This document shows, in pieces, positions 5,980-10,974 of a DNA stretch of 10,974 nucleotides. Location of the stretch: the NCBI GenBank assembly GCA_017622115.1, contig JAGART010000080.1:1-10974 (forward strand), in the 5' to 3' direction. The notes under the pieces were generated by a model that did no database searches, was not told the DNA's origin, and saw only the letters and a program-made list of their open reading frames with translations. The stretch is from Clostridia bacterium (GTDB lineage: Bacteria; Bacillota; Clostridia; Christensenellales; UBA1242). The position numbers and the translations under genes were made by a program. Position 1 is the first letter of the stretch. Each line of letters starts with the position of its first letter.

Positions 5980-7962
5980 ATGGAAATAGAGCAAAAAGTA
6001 ATCAAAACTTTGCGTAAAATTAGTTTGGAGCAAATCTATTTTGCAAATTCTGGTCATTCTGGTATTGCTTTGGGGGCAACAAATATTTTATATGCTGTTT
6101 ACAAGTCTGCAAAAATTAATCCTCAACAACCTAACTGGATTTCTCGTGATAGAATTATTTTGAGTGCGGGACACGGGAGTGCTTTGCTGTATTCTGTTTT
6201 GCATTTATTTGGATTTTTGAGTATAGAAGATTTGCAAAGTTTTAGGAATTTTGGAGGTTTGTCTGGACACCCTGAAGCCACAATTAATGGAGTTGATTGC
6301 TCTACTGGTGCTTTGGGACAAGGGATTGCAAATGCTGTTGGAATGTGTTTAGCAGAGAAATTTCTTGCCAACAAATATAATGATAAAAATAAAATTATAG
6401 ATAACTATACTTTTTGTATATGCGGTGATGGGGACTTAATGGAAGGTATAAGTTATGAATCCGCAAGTTTTGCTGGCAAGAATAAATTAAATAAATTGAT
6501 ATTGTTGTATGATGCAAATCGCAATACTCTTGATAGTAAGTTGAGTGATAGTTTTAATGAAGATGTTGAAATGCGTTTTAAATCACAAGGCTGGAACGTA
6601 TATTTTGCTGATGGCAATAATTTGAACGAAATTGAAAATGCAATAAAAAATGCAAAAAATAGTGATAAGCCTAATTTGATAATTTGCCAAACAACAATAG
6701 GTTACGGAAGTACTTTTGCTGATAAGAATTTAGCGCATTCAAATCCTTTTAATGAAAATTCATTTTTAGCGTATATTCGAAATTTGGGTTTAAGCGAAAA
6801 GCCTTTTGAGATAGAACAAGATGTGTATGAATTTTGTAACAATTTAATAATACAAAAACAAAAAGATTATAATTTATGGCTAAAATGTAGTAGGTCATAT
6901 GCCTCTAAACACCCTAAAAAATATAGAGAATTAACAAAAGCAGATTTTAATCAATCGATTAAAAAAATTAAAAGTATAAAGTTTAAAGAAGATGTTTCTA
7001 CACGTGTTGCTTCAAATGAGGTTTTGCAAGTTGTAGCGCAAAACTATCCTAATTTATTTGGTGGTAGTGCTGATGTAGCAGAGGCAACAAAAGCAAAAAT
7101 AAATGATGAAGGATATTTTTCACCTCAAAATTTATCTAATAGAAATATATGTTTTGGGGTTAGAGAATTTGCAATGAGTGCAATTTGCAATGGGCTTGCG
7201 TTATATTCAAATACTATTTTGCCGTTTGCCTCTACATTTTTGGTTTTTAGTGATTATGCAAAAAGTTCGATACGAATGAGTGCATTGATGAATTTAAAGT
7301 TAATGTATATTTTTACTCACGATTCTATTGCAGTAGGTGAAGATGGCTCAACGCATCAACCAGTAGAGCAATTAGAAAGTTTAAGGTTAATTCCTAATTT
7401 AAATGTTTTTAGACCAAGCGATGCAAACGAAACGATAGCAGGTTACTTGCTTGCTTTAAAATCTAATCAACCAACGGCATTAATTTTATCAAGGCAAAAA
7501 TTGCCTGCTTTAAATTGCGTAGATTTAGATTTAGCACAAAAGGGTGGATATGTAATTTCTTATGAGCAAAATAAAAAAGAATTACACGGAATTTTGATTG
7601 CAACTGGAAGTGAAGTAGAACTTTGTTTAAAGGCACAAAAAATAATGCAAGATGATGGTTTATCAATACGAGTTATAAGTATGCCTTGTAAAGAATTGTT
7701 TTTAAGACAAGAGCAAAAATATATAAATAAAGTTTTGCCAGAGAAAAATCGTTGTAGGCTTGTCGTTGAAGCAGGAGCGACTGCTGGGTGGTATAAATTA
7801 GTTGGACTAGATGGGGCAGTGCTAGGTGTTGATGATTTTGGTGAAACAGGGAAACAAGCGGACTTGTATAAAAAATTTAATTTAACGTTAACAGAAATAA
7901 TAAAACAAATGGATAAGTTAATTAAACATAATCAAACAATAGTTGAATCAATAATAATTTAA
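5980..7962 (+). CDS. tkt: Transketolase
   Basis: Thiamine-diphosphate enzyme that moves two-carbon ketol units between sugar phosphates in the non-oxidative pentose phosphate pathway. It is 660 aa, full length and single-chain, not split into two subunit genes. The TPP/metal motif is GDGDLMEG (Asp150) with DAN (Asn180). Family histidines are kept: His26 (SGHSG), His65 (AGHGS), His97 (SGHPE), His253 (AHSNP) and His459 (THQPVEQ). The catalytic Glu is Glu396 in GVREFAM. The pyrimidine domain has ASNEVL, GGSAD and THDSIAVGEDGSTHQ. The C-terminal domain has IATGSEVELC and SMPCKELF. Departures from the usual sequence are GHSG for GHPG, TGALGQG for TGPLGQG, and AHSNP where HG-x-P is common; none removes a catalytic residue. 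It is monocistronic by context, with terminators on both sides. Pathway enzymes other than this one are not in the window. Confidence 0.95.
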   Translation: MEIEQKVIKTLRKISLEQIYFANSGHSGIALGATNILYAVYKSAKINPQQPNWISRDRIILSAGHGSALLYSVLHLFGFLSIEDLQSFRNFGGLSGHPEATINGVDCSTGALGQGIANAVGMCLAEKFLANKYNDKNKIIDNYTFCICGDGDLMEGISYESASFAGKNKLNKLILLYDANRNTLDSKLSDSFNEDVEMRFKSQGWNVYFADGNNLNEIENAIKNAKNSDKPNLIICQTTIGYGSTFADKNLAHSNPFNENSFLAYIRNLGLSEKPFEIEQDVYEFCNNLIIQKQKDYNLWLKCSRSYASKHPKKYRELTKADFNQSIKKIKSIKFKEDVSTRVASNEVLQVVAQNYPNLFGGSADVAEATKAKINDEGYFSPQNLSNRNICFGVREFAMSAICNGLALYSNTILPFASTFLVFSDYAKSSIRMSALMNLKLMYIFTHDSIAVGEDGSTHQPVEQLESLRLIPNLNVFRPSDANETIAGYLLALKSNQPTALILSRQKLPALNCVDLDLAQKGGYVISYEQNKKELHGILIATGSEVELCLKAQKIMQDDGLSIRVISMPCKELFLRQEQKYINKVLPEKNRCRLVVEAGATAGWYKLVGLDGAVLGVDDFGETGKQADLYKKFNLTLTEIIKQMDKLIKHNQTIVESIII

Positions 7963-7983
7963 GAGCAAAAATGCTCTTTTTTT
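7962..7983 (+). terminator. Rho-independent terminator of tkt
   Basis: AGAGCA pairs perfectly with TGCTCT around an AAAA loop and runs into T(7). The left arm begins in the last base of the tkt stop codon. Confidence 0.85.
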
Positions 7984-8078
7984 GTTAAAAAATGCGTTTT
8001 TTTTAATAAAAAACAAGGTTTTTATCGTTTTTGAATAAGTTTTACGTATTTTGCGCACTATTTATTTAGGAGTAAATT

Positions 8079-8318
8079 ATGCGTAAACCTATCAAAAATT
8101 TAGATATTATAAAGCAAGAAATTATGAAGTTAAAAGGCTTAAATATAGAAATGGAAGTCAACAAAGGAAGAAAAAAGATAGTACATTATGAGGGGATAGT
8201 TGAAAATATTTACAATAGTGTTTTTGTCGTAAGGGTTGTAAATGATGTAAGGGAAACTTTAAGTTATAGTTTTAGTGATGTGCTTTGTGGTGATGTAAAA
8301 ATAGCAATAAAAAAATAA
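8079..8318 (+). CDS. veg: Veg family protein
   Basis: A 79-aa protein of the Veg (DUF1021) family, small and SH3-barrel-like. NKGRKKIVHYEGIVENIYNS, then FVVRV and LSYSFSDVL, match the family pattern N-x-GR-x-K ... Y-x-S-V-F-V ... SYS-[YF]-x-D-[IV]-L. In Bacillus subtilis Veg is abundant and stimulates biofilm gene expression by opposing SinR; whether that holds in Clostridia is unclear. AGGAG at 8068-8072 lies 6 nt before the ATG. It follows the tkt terminator by 95 nt, so it should have its own promoter in 7984-8067, where I see no convincing pair of boxes. It is 63 nt upstream of sipL with no terminator between, so the two may be co-transcribed. Confidence 0.9.
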   Translation: MRKPIKNLDIIKQEIMKLKGLNIEMEVNKGRKKIVHYEGIVENIYNSVFVVRVVNDVRETLSYSFSDVLCGDVKIAIKK

Positions 8319-8381
8319 TTTTTGTAATATTTGCCTTTTTCAAATAATAAATTATATCAATATTATTTGGGGGAGGGCGCT

Positions 8382-9911
8382 ATGGCATTTGAACCAGTAG
8401 CCAAAGAATTAGAGGTAAAGTTTGCAAAACAACTAAAAGAGGAAAGTATTCCTGTAGTTATGACAGTTGCAAGTAATGAAGTGGCGATTTCGAGGGTGAT
8501 TTCTATTTCCGCAAATCCTTGTGTAGAAAATGTGATTTCAAATAATGCAAGTGTGCAAATTGATGGAAAAATTTATACTAAAGTGTTGGTAGAAGATGTT
8601 GCAGGTAATTATACTAATCTTGAAAACACTATGACATTTACTATTCATAGTATGAATGCAGAAATTACGCCAGAAGTGGATGTTTTTTCTACTGCTTATT
8701 TAAATAGTATAAGTAGTATTCAGGCTTCTGAACAAGCGGTAACTTTTACTTGTAATGTGTCTGCAAAACCTATTTTGATAGCAAAAGAGAAATTTAAGTA
8801 TTTAGAGCATATATCTGATTTAGCCGAGCAAAAGAAAGATGAAGTTTCGTATTGCGATTTAATTGCTAGTACAACGCAAGAATTTGAATTAAATCTTGAA
8901 TTAGATTTGCCTTCTTCTGTATCAAAAGTTTTAAGTGTGGATAGTCGTGCTGTATTGAAATCTGTTGAGGCTGGTAACGATATAGTAACTTTAAAGGGTG
9001 AAATATACTCAAATATGCTGTATTTAACAGCAGATGAAGAACCAAAATTAAAAAATCAAAAGTATATACAAGAATTTAACCATGAATTGCTCGCAAATAA
9101 CATTGTTATAAGTGATTTAGTTAATGCTACATTACAAGTAGGTTCTACTGATTTTGAGTTGCAAGGGGAAATTAATAGTGCAAAAGGTACGATAATATTA
9201 AAAAATCAACTAAAAACTAATGTTTTTGTGCGTCAAAATAAGACTTTTAGTGCTATAATAGATGCTTTTTGTCCTAAATATTACTTAAATAATGAATTTA
9301 GTAGTTATATGCAACAAAAAGTAACTAGTGAGTTATTATTCGAAAAAATAGATGGAAATGTAGTTTTAGATGAGGATTCTCCTCGTATTGATAGAGTTTT
9401 GGCTGTTTGTGCGGGTAATATTGTTTTGAAGTCAGTTGATAAAGTTGAAGGTGGAATAAATGTTGTTGGGGTGTTGACTTGTAATGTTATTTACAAATTA
9501 GATGATGAACTGGGAACATCACAATCGGTATTTACGGAAGTTCCTTTTAATTTGTTTATAAAAAGAGAAAATCAAAATGATTTAGATTTTGTATTAAATA
9601 TAGTGCCAAAAGAAATTGAAGCAAGAAATAAAAAATCAAAAGAAATAGATATTTTGGCGGAAATTTCTATTAATATTGATACAATAAATAATGAAAGTGG
9701 TGTAATACTACAAAACATTGTTTTGGGTGAACGAAGACCGATAAACAACTCTGCGCTTGGATTTTATATAGTACCGCAAGCACGTGATTTATGGGATATA
9801 AGTAAAGCATTGCTTGTGCCAGGTGATGTAATTATGGAGCAAAATCCAGATTTGCAATTTCCTTTTGATACGCCTCAAAAAATCGTTATTTATAGACAAA
9901 AACGCCTTTAA
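8382..9911 (+). CDS. sipL: SipL-like spore morphogenesis protein (SPOCS/DUF3794 repeats plus C-terminal LysM)
   Basis: Probable SipL, the clostridial spore-coat morphogenetic protein that binds SpoIVA at the forespore surface in the mother cell. It is 509 aa from the ATG at 8382. Three copies of a beta-rich unit can be seen, each opening with a similar signature: ISRVISISANPC (37-48), VSKVLSVDSRAV (180-191) and IDRVLAVCAGNI (336-347). Each is followed by a G-x-[IV]-x-x-x-[VIL]-x-Y-type strand, as in SPOCS (DUF3794) domains. Residues 461-505 (FYIVPQARDLWDISKAL, then NPDLQFPFDTPQKIVIY) are a LysM domain; in Clostridioides difficile SipL the LysM region contacts SpoIVA. No signal peptide is present, as expected for a mother-cell protein. 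A TTG start at 8331 would add 17 residues, but the purine-rich GGGGGAGGG directly before the ATG at 8382 makes that the start. The LysM motif separates it from LysM-free DUF3794 paralogues. Confidence 0.85.
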   Translation: MAFEPVAKELEVKFAKQLKEESIPVVMTVASNEVAISRVISISANPCVENVISNNASVQIDGKIYTKVLVEDVAGNYTNLENTMTFTIHSMNAEITPEVDVFSTAYLNSISSIQASEQAVTFTCNVSAKPILIAKEKFKYLEHISDLAEQKKDEVSYCDLIASTTQEFELNLELDLPSSVSKVLSVDSRAVLKSVEAGNDIVTLKGEIYSNMLYLTADEEPKLKNQKYIQEFNHELLANNIVISDLVNATLQVGSTDFELQGEINSAKGTIILKNQLKTNVFVRQNKTFSAIIDAFCPKYYLNNEFSSYMQQKVTSELLFEKIDGNVVLDEDSPRIDRVLAVCAGNIVLKSVDKVEGGINVVGVLTCNVIYKLDDELGTSQSVFTEVPFNLFIKRENQNDLDFVLNIVPKEIEARNKKSKEIDILAEISINIDTINNESGVILQNIVLGERRPINNSALGFYIVPQARDLWDISKALLVPGDVIMEQNPDLQFPFDTPQKIVIYRQKRL

Positions 9912-9919
9912 ATAAAGGG

Positions 9920-9957
9920 TTTTATATATACTATGCACTTGCATAGTATATATAAAA
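9920..9957 (+). repeat. Perfect 17-bp inverted repeat with 4-nt loop
   Basis: The arm TTTTATATATACTATGC (9920-9936) and its exact complement GCATAGTATATATAAAA (9941-9957) flank ACTT. It sits 9 nt after the sipL stop. It has no T-run of its own; a second, terminator-type hairpin follows 5 nt later. It could be an mRNA 3'-end stabiliser, a barrier to transcription from either side, or a dispersed repeat. Confidence 0.9.
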
Positions 9958-9962
9958 TTACT

Positions 9963-9994
9963 AAAAAACCTAGTAAAATGCTGGGTTTTTTATT
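9963..9994 (+). terminator. Rho-independent terminator between sipL and spoIIR
   Basis: AAAAAACCTAG pairs with CTGGGTTTTTT (one T-G pair) around the loop TAAAATG and ends in a T-rich stretch. It should end sipL transcripts and keep the mother-cell gene apart from the forespore genes that follow. Confidence 0.83.
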
Positions 9995-10060
9995 ATTTTT
10001 ATAAAACTTTTGTTTAAAATATTGTTTTCTGTCAAATATTTAAAACAAGAGGTGAATGTT

Positions 10061-10606
10061 ATGAAAAAATTTGTTTTGGTGATAATTTTGGGTGTTGTGT
10101 TGTTGGGCGGAATTATGAGTTTTGGGTTAGGAAATACAAATGATACAATTAGTGCTGATAGTTATTTAAGAATACATATTAGAGCGAATAGTAATGAAAT
10201 AGAAGACCAAAATGTAAAGTATTTGGTGAAAGATGAATTAGTTAAATACTTAACTCCTTTATTGGCAGAAGTTTCTAGTAAGCAAGAGGCTATGGCTATA
10301 ATTTCTCAAAATTTAGATGAAATTTCTAATATTGCGAGTTTAGTTTTACATCAACAAGGCTATAATTACAACGCAAACGCAAAATTGACGAGTGAAAATT
10401 TCCCTACAAGATGTTATCAAGATGTTGTTTTGGAAAGTGGAGAGTATGATAGTTTAATTGTAGAATTAGGCTCTGCGGAAGGAAATAATTGGTGGTGTGT
10501 GGTTTATCCGCCACTTTGTTTTGTTGCTTCTGTCGATGATGGCTCTCAAAATGTAGTTTATCGCTCAAAGATTTTGGAAATTATTAAAAATTTCTTTGGA
10601 GGTTAA
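10061..10606 (+). CDS. spoIIR: Stage II sporulation protein R
   Basis: Forespore-made signalling protein secreted into the space between forespore and mother cell, where it triggers the protease SpoIIGA to process pro-sigma-E. It is 181 aa. Residues 3-24 are a hydrophobic signal or anchor segment (FVLVIILGVVLLGGIMSFGL). The family signature is clear: RIHIRANSNEIEDQNVKY from 37, GYNYNANAKL, NFPTRCYQDVVLESGEYDSL, and NWWCVVYPPLCF beginning at 143. It is somewhat shorter than the roughly 220 aa I recall for B. subtilis SpoIIR, mainly at the C-terminus. An upstream in-frame start at 10010 would add 17 residues, but AGAGGTG (10048-10054) before the ATG at 10061 fixes this start and puts the hydrophobic segment at the N-terminus. 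In B. subtilis it is under sigma-F; I could not identify a sigma-F promoter by eye. Confidence 0.95.
   Translation: MKKFVLVIILGVVLLGGIMSFGLGNTNDTISADSYLRIHIRANSNEIEDQNVKYLVKDELVKYLTPLLAEVSSKQEAMAIISQNLDEISNIASLVLHQQGYNYNANAKLTSENFPTRCYQDVVLESGEYDSLIVELGSAEGNNWWCVVYPPLCFVASVDDGSQNVVYRSKILEIIKNFFGG
10598..10602 (+). promoter_or_regulatory. Shine-Dalgarno of sleB inside the spoIIR 3' end
   Basis: GGAGG is built from the two terminal Gly codons of spoIIR and lies 5 nt before the sleB ATG at 10608. The two genes are 1 nt apart, which implies one transcript. Confidence 0.75.
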
Positions 10607-10607
10607 A

Positions 10608-10974
10608 ATGAACAAAACTTTGTTAAAAGGTTTGGCGCTGGGGTGTTGTTTGTTTGCTATTATAGGTGTAGGTGTTTTGGGGCTTTATGTTCCTAGTCAA
10701 TACTTTGAAGAAGAAGTTGTTGCAACGGGACTAACTACATCTCAAATTAGAACAGTTCAAACAAAATTTAAAAATTGGGGTTACTATACAGGTTCAGTTG
10801 ATGGTATCTATGGCTCAAAAACAAGAGCGGCTGTCGTAAAATTTCAAAAAAATAATGGTTTAGTGGCAGACGGTATAGTTGGTAGTAAAACTGCCGCAGC
10901 CTTGGGTATGAATTTATCATCTCAAAGTAGTAATGATTTGTATTTACTTGCAAAATGTATACACGCAGAAGCAC
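10608..10974 (+). CDS. sleB: Spore cortex-lytic enzyme SleB-like (3'-truncated by window edge)
   Basis: Likely germination hydrolase that degrades spore cortex peptidoglycan. 122 complete codons are visible. Residues 6-27 are a hydrophobic signal or anchor segment. About 42-100 form a peptidoglycan-binding domain of the PG_binding_1 type (IRTVQTKFKNWGYYTGSVDG, then GSKTRAAVVKFQKNNGLVADG and VGSKTAAALG). After a Ser-rich linker the catalytic Hydrolase_2 domain begins with DLYLLAKCIHAEA. The Glu in HAEA (residue 121) aligns with the catalytic glutamate of SleB/CwlJ enzymes. The catalytic domain continues beyond the window. The order signal, PG-binding domain, hydrolase is that of SleB rather than CwlJ, which lacks the first two. 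Being 1 nt after spoIIR suggests forespore expression, where SleB is normally made and exported to the cortex side. Confidence 0.9.
   Translation, partial: MNKTLLKGLALGCCLFAIIGVGVLGLYVPSQYFEEEVVATGLTTSQIRTVQTKFKNWGYYTGSVDGIYGSKTRAAVVKFQKNNGLVADGIVGSKTAAALGMNLSSQSSNDLYLLAKCIHAEA

Noticed and set aside
7984..8067. Promoter of veg
   Set aside because: A promoter is expected after the tkt terminator, and TTGAAT occurs near 8033, but no -10 lies at 16-18 bp spacing. Long A and T runs make any choice arbitrary, so none is annotated.
8331..8381. Upstream TTG start for sipL, 17 extra residues
   Set aside because: No ribosome binding site before the TTG, whereas a strong purine run immediately precedes the ATG at 8382; the extra residues resemble AT-rich spacer.
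8319..8381. Sporulation sigma-E promoter ahead of sipL
   Set aside because: The spacer is almost pure A/T, and partial matches to a sigma-E -10 can be placed in several registers; none is convincing together with a -35.
10010..10060. Upstream start for spoIIR
   Set aside because: It would put 17 residues in front of the hydrophobic signal segment; AGAGGTG before the ATG at 10061 fits better.
1..10974. Mobile element, CRISPR array, tRNA or rRNA
   Set aside because: No transposase or integrase motifs, no regularly spaced direct repeats, and no cloverleaf-like GC-rich segments were seen on either strand.

Overview
The window is AT-rich, nearly every gene lies on the + strand, and it carries a sporulation gene set (sipL, spoIIR, sleB, plus veg) next to an oxygen-sensitive class III ribonucleotide reductase (nrdD/nrdG). 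This points to a low-GC, anaerobic, endospore-forming Firmicute of the class Clostridia, probably a host- or sediment-associated lineage. I cannot name the genus. Eight of the nine genes that end in the window stop with TAA and one with TAG; none uses TGA.

Layout. (1) Bases 1-2214: the 3' part of a patatin-like phospholipase gene, overlapping by 62 nt a membrane-anchored metallo-beta-lactamase-fold hydrolase related to the ComEC C-terminal domain. A strong terminator follows. (2) Bases 2270-5320: a control region with a consensus sigma-A promoter overlapped by a perfect NrdR-type palindrome, then nrdD and nrdG separated by 5 nt. Together they supply dNTPs under anaerobiosis. (3) Bases 5334-5967: a possible promoter, a shikimate-kinase-like protein whose ATP-binding loop is lost, and a terminator. 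(4) Bases 5980-7983: a transketolase of the pentose phosphate pathway with its own terminator. (5) Bases 8068-10974: veg, then sipL (mother-cell spore-coat morphogenesis), a tandem hairpin/terminator block, then spoIIR (forespore-to-mother-cell signalling) tightly followed by the 5' part of sleB (spore cortex lysis). The window ends just after the putative catalytic Glu of SleB.

Functional reading. Most of the window is core Clostridia physiology: dNTP synthesis, sugar-phosphate metabolism and sporulation. The least ordinary items are the patatin/MBL overlapping pair, the degenerate shikimate-kinase-like gene, the terminator pressed against the transketolase ribosome binding site, and a 17-bp perfect hairpin between sipL and spoIIR. 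I saw no mobile element, CRISPR array, tRNA or rRNA. All family assignments are from sequence motifs read by eye; no database search was run.
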